In this document: piece after piece, positions 1 to 5,886 of the stretch
Layout of the letters: each line of letters opens with the position of its first letter
Numbering within the stretch: the stretch's first letter is position 1
Source of the DNA: Candidatus Pacearchaeota archaeon
GTDB taxonomy: Archaea > Nanobdellota > Nanobdellia > Pacearchaeales > GW2011-AR1
Assembly: GCA_016186375.1 (NCBI GenBank)
Contig: JACPLS010000083.1
Location: forward strand, 1-8,921
DNA length: 8,921 nucleotides
Reading direction: 5' to 3'
Position numbers and translations under genes: made by a program
The notes under the pieces: generated by a model
What the model saw: only the letters and a program-made list of their open reading frames with translations
What the model was told of the DNA's origin: nothing
Databases searched by the model: none

Positions 1-30
1 AGAAAGCTACAGCTATGATTGACAAAAATT

Positions 31-136
31 CAGGGAGCTGCAACAAGCTCTCCCTGTCTTAAAGTAATTCAGATAGAAAAACTTTGCCGCAATTCATCTA
101 CAGCTTAAAAAGCTGTAAGTTTTCTTGCGGACGGCA
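31..136. ncRNA. Candidate structured RNA or recombination-type hairpins, function unknown
   Basis: Two compact inverted repeats lie in a patch richer in G+C than its surroundings. The first pairs CAGGGAG (31-37) with CTCCCTG (50-56). The second is a two-part hairpin: CCGCAA (87-92) pairs with TTGCGG (125-130), a 6/7-base internal loop follows, then TACAGCTT (99-106) pairs with AAGCTGTA (110-117) around an AAA loop. An alternative lower stem is TGCCG (85-89) with CGGCA (132-136). TACAGCT also occurs at 8-14 and could compete for 111-117. In an AT-rich genome such a patch often marks a structured RNA, but no family signature (tRNA, SRP, RNase P, C/D or H/ACA guide) could be confirmed. Strand is unknown and the 5' boundary may lie outside the window. 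It could also be a remnant mobile-element end. Confidence 0.35.
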
Positions 137-185
137 TAACAAAACCATAAATTAATTAAAATCTTTACAATATAATATATTGATG

Positions 186-232
186 ATTGAAAAAATAAAG
201 GTTTTTCGGTTCTTCTTTGGCATTAAAAAAAC
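186..232 (-). terminator. T-rich terminator of the DedA-family gene
   Basis: Just downstream of the DedA stop codon the minus strand carries a run of seven T (225-231) and a second T-rich stretch (about 188-200). Archaeal RNA polymerase commonly stops at such runs without a hairpin. This is inference from composition only. Confidence 0.35.
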
Positions 233-235
233 TTC

Positions 236-973
236 TCAATTAATTTCTCCCATCACTTTTTTACTTTTTTCTTTGATAAAATTTACAATAAGAATTATTA
301 TTATCCAAATAAAGAAGATAATTGCAATATATTTTAGCCCAGTTAATTTCAAAGCCTCTTCACCAAGCTTAAAGACTAAAAATCCCCAAAAAGTATTCCA
401 AACAACAATTCCAATTAAAGAATATATAACAAACTTTTTAATAGATAATTTAAGTACCCCTGCAGCAGTTGCAGTTATAGAAGCCAAATTTGGCTCCCAA
501 TAACTAAAAATTATTGCTCTTAATCCGTATTTATTTAATCTTGTCTGAGCATTGTCTAAAGATTTTTTTAACCCGAATTTTAAAAATAATTTATACCAAC
601 CATATTTCCCAATCACATAATTTAAAATATATGAAATAAAGAAGGCTATTGAAACAACTGAAACTACTTCTACCGCCCTCAAAAAATTACCTGCACTAGA
701 TATTACTCCTAAAAAAATTACAAAACCTCCAGGGAAATACAGTCCTAATAATAAAAACCCTTCAATTAAAGCACTAACAAAAACAATCCATAAACCGTAT
801 TTATTAAAAAAATCTGTAACAATTATTACCAATTCTTCTGAGGGCGGAAATGAGAATAATTTCCATATTAAGACCATAGATAGATAAACTCCAATTAAAA
901 TCAAAGGAATTGTTAATAATCTCAAATTCTCCTTTAATTTAGCACATATTGTCATTCTCTTTCGCCTCTTCAT
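236..973 (-). CDS. DedA/VTT-domain family membrane protein, divergent
   Basis: Polytopic membrane protein of 245 residues, the usual DedA size. Members act in membrane homeostasis, probably as lipid or lipid-carrier flippases. Hydrophobic segments lie near residues 20-40, 60-95, 102-122, 165-200 and 213-233. The DedA signature is recognisable: Glu71 before the re-entrant loop ending Pro81-Gly-Gly (PGE in most members), a Gly122/Gly125 region, and the second half-repeat around Pro161 followed by AAG (170-172) and a VWN (191-193) helix. The two arginines normally flanking this proline (R-F-x-P-x-x-R) appear to be Tyr158 and Ala164, so coupling may differ from bacterial DedA. The ATG at 973 has a TATA-like box 24 bases upstream; an internal ATG at 955, preceded by GAGG at nine bases, is a possible alternative. 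It stands alone, divergent from the next gene. Family is fairly sure, substrate unknown. Confidence 0.85.
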   Translation of the reverse strand: MKRRKRMTICAKLKENLRLLTIPLILIGVYLSMVLIWKLFSFPPSEELVIIVTDFFNKYGLWIVFVSALIEGFLLLGLYFPGGFVIFLGVISSAGNFLRAVEVVSVVSIAFFISYILNYVIGKYGWYKLFLKFGLKKSLDNAQTRLNKYGLRAIIFSYWEPNLASITATAAGVLKLSIKKFVIYSLIGIVVWNTFWGFLVFKLGEEALKLTGLKYIAIIFFIWIIIILIVNFIKEKSKKVMGEIN

Positions 974-990
974 TAAAACTATGCAAATAA

Positions 991-1000
991 GTTATTAAAA
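991..1000 (-). promoter_or_regulatory. TATA-like box for the DedA-family gene
   Basis: The minus strand reads TTTTAATAAC, centred about 23-24 bases before the ATG at 973. This fits leaderless initiation at that ATG, or a leader of about 18 bases if translation starts at 955. Confidence 0.4.
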
Positions 1001-1045
1001 CTATCGTCAAAAACTTTAATCTAGAACATATTAAGTAAAACATAT

Positions 1046-1059
1046 AAAAACTTAAATAC
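1046..1059 (+). promoter_or_regulatory. TATA box with A-rich BRE-like upstream element
   Basis: CTTAAATA (1051-1058), preceded by a run of A, is centred about 26 bases before the ATG at 1081. Predicted transcription therefore starts at the ATG, giving a leaderless mRNA. No Shine-Dalgarno sequence lies in the pyrimidine-rich stretch between. Confidence 0.55.
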
Positions 1060-1080
1060 TTCTTTCCTTTTTCTTTTTAA

Positions 1081-1521
1081 ATGAACAAAAAACACTTTTT
1101 TGGAGGTCTTGCAGGTTGCATCCTAAGCGGTGCAATATTAATACGGGGAGGAATAGAAAGTTTTCTAAGTTTAAAGAAAACTGAACAGATCATGCAAATT
1201 CCTCAAGTATCTGAGTTAGTACAGATAGAAAATTATTTAATACCTCTCCACTACAAATCACACATAGGTGATATTAATTATAATCCAAAGAAAAAAGCTG
1301 AAGTGCATGAATGGATAAAAAAACAACGCCCTGAAATGCAAAATGGATATGCTGTGTTGCTGCGAAGATATGAAAAATTAGTTAAAGCAGGAGCATTGGA
1401 AATAAGAAATGAAATTACCCCTGCATATAATATATTGGGATTTCCTTTTTTAGTAACTTTTGGATTTTTAGGAACGTTATATTCTGGTACAAAAGCACGA
1501 AATAGCTTTCACAATATGTAA
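1081..1521 (+). CDS. Small membrane protein with two hydrophobic segments, unknown function
   Basis: A 146-residue protein that I do not recognise. It has a glycine-rich hydrophobic segment at about residues 7-22 and a second at about 117-134, separated by a charged soluble region with many Lys, Glu and aromatic residues (about 30-112). This suggests a helical hairpin in the membrane with a roughly 90-residue domain on one side; the short tails are basic, so by the positive-inside tendency both termini may be cytoplasmic and the middle domain external. The N-terminus could instead be an uncleaved signal anchor. The start is supported by a TATA box exactly placed for leaderless transcription. 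No catalytic motif or cysteine pattern was seen. It is divergent from the DedA-family gene, sharing a 107-base intergenic region, which gives no functional clue. Confidence 0.75.
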   Translation: MNKKHFFGGLAGCILSGAILIRGGIESFLSLKKTEQIMQIPQVSELVQIENYLIPLHYKSHIGDINYNPKKKAEVHEWIKKQRPEMQNGYAVLLRRYEKLVKAGALEIRNEITPAYNILGFPFLVTFGFLGTLYSGTKARNSFHNM

Positions 1522-1562
1522 AAACCCGCAAAAAATGACCTATTTCCAAATATTAAACAATT

Positions 1563-1697
1563 CTAATGAGGATAATTAATCAAATCAAATATAAAATCAA
1601 GAAAAAAATAATACGCTCCTTTTTTCTTCTTATTCACAATCTTCATTCTTCTTTCTCCCATTAATTCTTTCTTCGTAACAATTTTATCTCTCCTCAT
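1563..1697 (-). CDS. Possible 44-residue lysine-rich mini-protein
   Basis: An open frame from ATG (1697) to TAG (1563) encodes a peptide with a strongly basic first half (many Lys and Arg) and an aromatic, hydrophobic end (YYFFLDFIFDL). In its favour, the minus strand has a TATATAAA-like box centred about 25 bases before this ATG, the spacing used by the confident genes here. Against it, the lysine codons are simply the complement of a T-rich stretch that could be the terminator of the plus-strand gene ending at 1521, and AT-rich spacers readily yield such boxes. No family recognised. The 1522-1737 spacer holds nothing else convincing. Confidence 0.25.
   Translation of the reverse strand: MRRDKIVTKKELMGERRMKIVNKKKKGAYYFFLDFIFDLINYPH
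1616..1650 (+). terminator. T-rich stretch, possible terminator of the 1081-1521 gene
   Basis: The plus strand is pyrimidine-rich with a run of six T about 100 bases after the stop codon at 1521. This fits a hairpin-free archaeal terminator. It overlaps the doubtful minus-strand mini-frame; probably only one of the two is real. Confidence 0.25.
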
Positions 1698-1737
1698 GTA
1701 ACTAAAAGATAAATATATTTTATATAATTTTCCCACT

Positions 1738-2424
1738 TCAATACATCATACCATAATCGCCATCAGAAATTCTCCAACCCATATTATAATTGCAATAGAT
1801 ATCAACCCAAGAATTTCTTTTGCCTCCTTCATTAAAATCATCAGAATAGTCAGTAAAAAGTTTCATGGCTATATTTCCAACAATTACTTTTTCAGTTTCT
1901 AGATCTATATCTTTACAATCTAGATTTATAAAACCTTGAACTTTTCCAGCGAGATTTAAAACTTCAATTTTCTTAATAGAAATTACTTCTCCTTCTTGAG
2001 ATTGTTCTTGAACAATTTGATTCATAATTTCTGTAAATTTCTGCTCCATTTCTGAATTATGTGTAGAAATATATTTTTGGCATTGAAGAAAATTTTCAGA
2101 AGTATATTTTGCACCACCTATTTGCTCATCAATTAAACCATCTCCCCAAGTTGTTTTACCTCCACCAACATTATATTTTTCTGCATCTGTTTCCCATGTA
2201 TCATTCAAAACCTTTTTCCAAGTTATTCCTTCATTATCTTTACGAATTGCTCCAATTGACTCCTCGCTTGCAGGTTTATATTTTCTAACATCATTTAAAA
2301 TTTTCTGGACACAATCTTCATAAGTCTGCAGTTGCGGATTTTTCTGAATAGAATAAATATAAGCTCCGCCAATTATTAAAATTGCCAGTACAATAATTCC
2401 TACAATCCAAACTTTATTTTCCAT
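1738..2424 (-). CDS. Membrane-anchored extracytoplasmic protein, unknown function
   Basis: A 228-residue protein that I do not recognise. One hydrophobic segment at residues 5-24 forms an N-terminal anchor or signal anchor, and the rest (about 28-228) is a polar, probably extracytoplasmic domain with four cysteines (Cys38, Cys115, Cys170, Cys211) that could form two disulfides. The stretch 85-105 is Gly- and Trp-containing, residues 123-150 look helical and Glu/Gln-rich, and the tail 163-228 is rich in Asp, Asn and aromatics. The frame opens upstream at a TTG (2469), but the ATG at 2424 is preferred because a TATA box lies 25 bases ahead of it; the ATG at 2430 is less well placed. It follows the cysteine-rich surface protein gene on the same strand with a 59-base gap, suggesting, but not proving, a shared cell-surface role. 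Confidence 0.75.
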   Translation of the reverse strand: MENKVWIVGIIVLAILIIGGAYIYSIQKNPQLQTYEDCVQKILNDVRKYKPASEESIGAIRKDNEGITWKKVLNDTWETDAEKYNVGGGKTTWGDGLIDEQIGGAKYTSENFLQCQKYISTHNSEMEQKFTEIMNQIVQEQSQEGEVISIKKIEVLNLAGKVQGFINLDCKDIDLETEKVIVGNIAMKLFTDYSDDFNEGGKRNSWVDIYCNYNMGWRISDGDYGMMY

Positions 2425-2444
2425 AATCATATATAGATTTCTTC

Positions 2445-2455
2445 TTTTTAAATAC
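2445..2455 (-). promoter_or_regulatory. TATA box deciding the ATG at 2424
   Basis: The minus strand reads GTATTTAAAAA, with TTTAAA centred 25-26 bases before the ATG at 2424. Transcription would start at that ATG and exclude the upstream TTG frame extension. Confidence 0.55.
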
Positions 2456-2460
2456 TTCTT

Positions 2461-2484
2461 AGACTTCAAGTTTATTTGAAGTCT
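2461..2484 (-). terminator. Perfect hairpin at the stop codon of the surface-protein gene
   Basis: AGACTTCAAG (2461-2470) pairs with TTTGAAGTCT (2475-2484), ten pairs including one G-T, around a four-base loop. It starts at the stop codon of the gene ending at 2484 and sits just upstream of the TATA box of the next gene. No T-run follows on the minus strand, so it may stabilise an mRNA end or bind a regulator rather than terminate by itself. Confidence 0.45.
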
Positions 2485-3692
2485 TACTCTCTATTTTTGA
2501 AAATAAAAAATAAAACTATTGTTATTATAGCAATCACCACAATTGCTCCAATAATAATCCAAATTATTTTATTATCTGGATTTGGCGGAATAATTTTAAT
2601 AGCACATTTACTCTCCGAACAAATATTAGTCTTGCACTCAAAATCGTTTTCACAATTGATACTATCTGCTTTTTGAGTAATCAATTTATATTCAATTGAA
2701 CAATATTTACCAGACTGCCTTAATCCGATTTCTTCGCATTCTTTTTGTTGCATCTCCTCACAATTTCCATTTTTACATATTTGAACTTGTTCACATGAGA
2801 TTGAATTGCTCCATTCTAAACAGTTTTTTTCGTTATTGTTATTACAAACTTTATAAGCTGAACTTGAAACGCAAGTCTTTTCTCCAATATTTTGACATTG
2901 ATTAATACACGAGGGATTTGGAGATATCTTTTCAACACAAGCTCCATCAGAACATATTTCGTTATTTTGGCAAATAACATCATTGCCCCATTCCAAACAA
3001 GAATCTTCGTTATAATTACCACAAGTCTGATAGACTTTTGTAGATGCACAACGCATATCGCCTTTAATAACGCATTGCTCTATACATGTTGAAGGTTGAT
3101 AACGAGTTAGATTTACTGTTTTGAGAATAAGGAAAGTCACTGTACTATTTTGGAATGTAGCTTGTGCTTCAAATACTTTTAAAAAAGATATTGTGAGACT
3201 GTTAATATGACGGTTATATTGATTGTAATATTCTGTATATGCACCATCAATCGATAGAAGCGGCTTTCTATTTGAGACTCCTGCTAACCAAAGTGTGTGA
3301 TTAACCCCATTAAGAGTTATATTTTTTTTATCTCCTTCAACAAGAGTTATATTAGTTAAACCTAACAAAAGAGTAGCGTAAGGTTTGCCTTGAGTAGGAT
3401 TATTAACTATTTCATCAACTGAAATCGCGACATCTCCTACTAAAATGGGCTTGTCAGCAGGCCATTCATTTGATTTAAGCCAGCTAACGGATGTATTTAA
3501 GAGTATTGTCTTTGTTATTTTATCATCCAAAGTAATAAGAACTGAATTTTCATATATTTCATTTAATTTTATTGTGTGATTAATTCCTTGATATTGTATA
3601 TACATTATAGAAGAAGTTTCCAAACTGAGAATTCCATCGCTAAAAAATAAAAAAGCTATAAATATTAATAAAATAATCACTTCTTTTTTCAT
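2484..3692 (-). CDS. Secreted, membrane-anchored surface protein with duplicated eight-cysteine repeats
   Basis: A 402-residue surface protein, not assigned to a named family. Order: signal peptide (about 1-23); N-terminal domain (25-198) with seven N-x-S/T sequons (Asn38, 66, 114, 124, 131, 182, 194); cysteine repeat 1 (203-252); repeat 2 (262-311); a further cysteine cluster (319-363, six Cys, ending in a C-x5-C-x4-C-x4-C knot-like motif); a Pro-rich stalk (366-373); a C-terminal membrane helix (375-398) with a short basic tail. Both repeats have the identical spacing C-x3-C-x7-C-x8-C-x7-C-x8-C-x5-C-x4-C and share a CLEW motif, with a 59-residue period. Even cysteine numbers suggest disulfides outside the cell. 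The start at 3692 has a TATA box 24-25 bases upstream. A binding or attachment role is possible but inferred only from architecture. Confidence 0.88.
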   Translation of the reverse strand: MKKEVIILLIFIAFLFFSDGILSLETSSIMYIQYQGINHTIKLNEIYENSVLITLDDKITKTILLNTSVSWLKSNEWPADKPILVGDVAISVDEIVNNPTQGKPYATLLLGLTNITLVEGDKKNITLNGVNHTLWLAGVSNRKPLLSIDGAYTEYYNQYNRHINSLTISFLKVFEAQATFQNSTVTFLILKTVNLTRYQPSTCIEQCVIKGDMRCASTKVYQTCGNYNEDSCLEWGNDVICQNNEICSDGACVEKISPNPSCINQCQNIGEKTCVSSSAYKVCNNNNEKNCLEWSNSISCEQVQICKNGNCEEMQQKECEEIGLRQSGKYCSIEYKLITQKADSINCENDFECKTNICSESKCAIKIIPPNPDNKIIWIIIGAIVVIAIITIVLFFIFKNRE

Positions 3693-3710
3693 AATAGTAA
3701 TTAGCTTTCA

Positions 3711-3723
3711 GATTTTAAAAATG
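3711..3723 (-). promoter_or_regulatory. TATA box of the cysteine-rich surface-protein gene
   Basis: The minus strand reads CATTTTTAAAATC, centred 24-25 bases before the ATG at 3692, implying a leaderless transcript. It shares the 184-base divergent spacer with the ftsZ promoter. Confidence 0.5.
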
Positions 3724-3804
3724 TTTCTACCAAAAAATCCCTAAACTCAATCATGCATAAATGGAAACATAGAATCATTTCTATATTTCTTCTTATAGAC
3801 AAAT

Positions 3805-3812
3805 ATAAATAC
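3805..3812 (+). promoter_or_regulatory. Likely ftsZ TATA box
   Basis: TATAAATA lies about 68 bases before the ftsZ ATG. A start about 25 bases downstream (near 3834) would give a leader of roughly 40 bases that includes the Shine-Dalgarno sequence, unlike the leaderless genes nearby. Other AT-rich candidates exist in the spacer. Confidence 0.4.
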
Positions 3813-3852
3813 TTGAATTTTCATACTTTTTCATAAAAATATGCTCAATAAT

Positions 3853-3862
3853 TGAAAGGAGG
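3853..3862 (+). promoter_or_regulatory. Strong Shine-Dalgarno sequence of ftsZ, unusually distant
   Basis: TGAAAGGAGG matches the 3' end of 16S rRNA well but ends 14 bases before the ATG at 3877, longer than the usual 5-9. No nearer in-frame ATG, GTG or TTG is present. The same ten bases precede the transposase at 8871. Confidence 0.7.
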
Positions 3863-3876
3863 CTAAAAATAAATAA

Positions 3877-4956
3877 ATGGTACTTGATTTTGCAAAAGAG
3901 GCGCTGCAAAATGTTTCCACTCACAGCATAAATTTCGATGAATTGCGTGCAGGAAAAGCAAATATTAAAGTTTTTGGTGCTGGTGGAGCAGGATGTAATG
4001 CTGTAACATGGCTTTTCAACAAAGGCATTAGCGGAGCAACAATCTATGGAGTTAACACTGACGCACTGCATTTGAGTATTACAAAAGCAGATGAAAAAAT
4101 TTTGATTGGTAAAGAACTTACCCGAGGGCTTGGTTGCGGAGGTTTTCCTCAAAAAGGTAGAGAAGCTGCAAAAGAATCTCTTTCTGAACTTAAAAAAGCA
4201 ACAAGCGGAGCTGATATGGTTTTTGTTCTTTCTGGTTTAGGTGGAGGAACAGGAACAGGAGCAGGTCCAGTCGTCGCTCAACTAGCTAAGGAATCGGGGG
4301 CAGTTGTAATTGGTGTAGTAACTATGCCTTTCGACTGTGAAAGAGCGAGACACGATAAAGCTGAATTTGGATTGCAGGAATTGACAGAAGTTGTTGATAC
4401 AGTAATAGTTATTGATAATAATAGACTTGTCGACATTGCTGGTAATTTACCTATGGAGCAGGCATTCGCGGTAGCAAACGAGCTGGTAAGTACAATGATC
4501 AAAGGCATAGTGGAAACTATTACCTTGCCATCATTGATTAACTTAGACTATGCTGACGTTTCTGCTATCATGAAAAACGGCGACGTAGCAGTTATTGGAG
4601 TCGGAGAGTCTGATACACAATCCAGAGTTGATGAAGCTGTTAGGCAGGCATTAACACACCCTCTTCTTGATGTAGATTATAGAGGAGCAACAGGTGCATT
4701 AATCCACATTACTTGCGGCCCAGATTTCAAATTGGAGGAATTCGCTGGTGTGGGAGAGCTCGTTACAGAAAACATAAGCCCTGATGCACAAGTCATTATT
4801 GGAGCTAGAGTTAACAAAGACTTTGCCAATAAAGTTAGAGTTATTACAATTATGACTGGTGTTAGATCTCCTTATGTCTTAGGAAGAAAGGGAATTCAGG
4901 AAGAAACAGCAGCCCGTACTGAAATGTCAGACCTCGGCATTGAGGTCTTTCGCTAA
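3877..4956 (+). CDS. ftsZ: Cell-division GTPase FtsZ, archaeal FtsZ2-like
   Basis: Tubulin-like GTPase that polymerises into the division ring at the inner face of the membrane. At 359 residues it is a typical short archaeal form without a long C-terminal linker. Visible motifs: GAGGAGCN (34-41) in the nucleotide-binding fold, NTD (60-62), the tubulin signature GGGTGTG (122-128), PFDCERAR (151-158), DNNRL (180-184) and the T7 synergy loop NLDYADV (222-228), whose Asp224 and Asp227 should complete the GTPase site of the next subunit. ERAR, DNNRL, NLPMEQAF and ETITLPSLINLDYADV resemble archaeal FtsZ2 more than FtsZ1, which is a judgement from memory. The protein ends in a short polar tail that might be the membrane-anchor (SepF-type) contact. 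It is transcribed alone, with a strong Shine-Dalgarno sequence and a T-rich terminator, consistent with high, regulated expression. Confidence 0.97.
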   Translation: MVLDFAKEALQNVSTHSINFDELRAGKANIKVFGAGGAGCNAVTWLFNKGISGATIYGVNTDALHLSITKADEKILIGKELTRGLGCGGFPQKGREAAKESLSELKKATSGADMVFVLSGLGGGTGTGAGPVVAQLAKESGAVVIGVVTMPFDCERARHDKAEFGLQELTEVVDTVIVIDNNRLVDIAGNLPMEQAFAVANELVSTMIKGIVETITLPSLINLDYADVSAIMKNGDVAVIGVGESDTQSRVDEAVRQALTHPLLDVDYRGATGALIHITCGPDFKLEEFAGVGELVTENISPDAQVIIGARVNKDFANKVRVITIMTGVRSPYVLGRKGIQEETAARTEMSDLGIEVFR

Positions 4957-5037
4957 TTAATCGTTTTTCAGCGATTACTTTTTTTCTTTTTTATTTTATT
5001 TTCTTTTTTTAATTTTTAGTATTTTTGTTTTTTTACC
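4930..5037 (+). terminator. ftsZ terminator region: two hairpins then a long T-rich tract
   Basis: GACCTC (4930-4935) pairs with GAGGTC (4942-4947) inside the last ftsZ codons. Just after the stop codon TAATCG (4958-4963) pairs with CGATTA (4972-4977). Then follows nearly 60 bases of mostly T (4979-5034). The combination is a strong terminator on the plus strand and separates ftsZ from the convergent vapC. Confidence 0.7.
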
Positions 5038-5413
5038 TCAATATTATCTTTTCAATTTCTTTAATATCTTCAAAGTCTTTGTCTTTTGTTAGAAGAATTG
5101 CACTTTCTTCCATAGTTTGGGCTGCAATTAGCAAATCAGCAAGAGGAAATTCATACTTTGCTTTAAGAGAAACTAAATTATGTGCAGTTATTTTTGTTGT
5201 TTGAAGAATACTGAATTTTTCAATAAACGCAAGTGCCCTTTCTTTATTTTTTTCTGATTTTTCCTTTAAACCATACAAAAATTCAAAATACGAAATAAAA
5301 CTTATTTTTGCAGGAGTTGGATAAATTTTTCTTATTTCGTTTATCTTGGCAATTATTTCTCTATTGCCTCTTTCCAATTCTATAAGAATTGATGTATCAA
5401 ATATTAGGTACAT
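5033..5413 (-). CDS. vapC: PIN-domain ribonuclease toxin, VapC type
   Basis: A 126-residue PIN-domain protein of normal VapC size. VapC toxins are Mg2+-dependent endoribonucleases that cleave tRNA or rRNA when freed from their antitoxin. The acidic active site is visible: Asp6 in FDTSILIE, Glu44 in YFEFLYG, Asp93 in PLADLLIAA, and the fourth acidic position at Asp111 or Asp113 in TKDKDF. All four are present, so the enzyme is probably active. The start ATG overlaps the end of the upstream antitoxin gene by 17 bases in another frame, implying translational coupling and one mRNA; no separate promoter was seen. The gene is convergent with ftsZ and ends in the T-rich tract. Confidence 0.92.
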   Translation of the reverse strand: MYLIFDTSILIELERGNREIIAKINEIRKIYPTPAKISFISYFEFLYGLKEKSEKNKERALAFIEKFSILQTTKITAHNLVSLKAKYEFPLADLLIAAQTMEESAILLTKDKDFEDIKEIEKIILR

Positions 5414-5651
5414 CTCTGAAACCTCTCTCTTTTCTTAATTCTCTGGAATACTTATGTATTGCCTTCGCATCTTTATCAGTTAGTATCTTATCACCATTCA
5501 AAATTGAATCCCAGAATTCATTAGAATCCTTTGAATATTTTTCAATCATAACTCTAAGTAATTTGCCCATTGTAAGGCGTTTTTTTACAGCCAGCATCTT
5601 AAATTCCATCCACGTTCCTTCATCTATACCTTTAATCGTTTTAACTTCCAT
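5397..5651 (-). CDS. vapB: VapB-type antitoxin, probably ribbon-helix-helix
   Basis: An 84-residue protein directly upstream of, and overlapping, the PIN toxin gene, the standard antitoxin-first order. Residues 2-8 (EVKTIKG) can form the DNA-binding strand and residues 10-40 two helices (EGTWMEFKMLAVKK, then TMGKLLRVMIEKYSK), matching a ribbon-helix-helix dimer. The C-terminal part (41-84) is charged and should wrap the toxin and block its active site. Such antitoxins normally bind their own promoter; here the TATA box is 27 bases before the ATG, so operator binding would compete with the basal transcription factors. Identification rests on context and secondary-structure pattern rather than strong motif identity. 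Confidence 0.82.
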   Translation of the reverse strand: MEVKTIKGIDEGTWMEFKMLAVKKRLTMGKLLRVMIEKYSKDSNEFWDSILNGDKILTDKDAKAIHKYSRELRKERGFRDVPNI

Positions 5652-5672
5652 AAGGTATTACTGTATGACTAG

Positions 5673-5681
5673 TATTTAAAT
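5673..5681 (-). promoter_or_regulatory. TATA box of the vapBC operon
   Basis: The minus strand reads ATTTAAATA, centred about 26-27 bases before the ATG at 5651. Predicted mRNA is leaderless. The rest of the 235-base spacer to 5886 is AT-rich, with only a weak eight-base inverted repeat (5785-5792 with 5809-5816) and no gene. Confidence 0.55.
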
Positions 5682-5886
5682 CTTACTTTTTTCATTTCTT
5701 CTTCTCTTTTTAACACACTTTGATAAATAAGACTTCAATTTATTTAGATCAAATCAAAATGTTCTAATATCTTAAATATACATAATAATATTCTTAGAAA
5801 TAAGGATCAATATTATCGCAATTATATTATACAACATCATTATAACATTTAATACATTCATCTCTTGTTTTTAAAAATTATAAAAT

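Noticed and set aside
66..102. C/D-box guide RNA on the minus strand (GATGA and CTGA present)
   Set aside because: The C box matches only in part, the C'/D' pair is missing and the spacing is not that of a typical archaeal C/D RNA.
85..141. H/ACA guide RNA (stem, internal pocket, upper stem, ACA at 139-141)
   Set aside because: The distance from the upper stem to ACA is about 21 bases rather than 14-16, and no kink-turn or K-loop motif is present.
180..503. 107-codon plus-strand open frame
   Set aside because: It overlaps the well-supported DedA-family gene on the other strand, has no family resemblance and reflects low-complexity AT-rich antisense sequence.
2425..2469. TTG start at 2469 for the membrane-anchored protein
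   Set aside because: The TATA box at 2445-2455 would lie inside the coding sequence; the ATG at 2424 fits the local promoter spacing and gives a clean signal anchor.
3793..4152. 119-codon minus-strand open frame over the start of ftsZ
   Set aside because: It lies antisense to the conserved FtsZ N-terminus, is rich in Cys, Ser and Asn as expected of a shadow frame, and has no promoter of the kind seen for real genes here.
5785..5816. Eight-base inverted repeat ATAATATT/AATATTAT as a regulatory hairpin
   Set aside because: It is made only of A and T with a 16-base loop in very AT-rich DNA; chance explains it.
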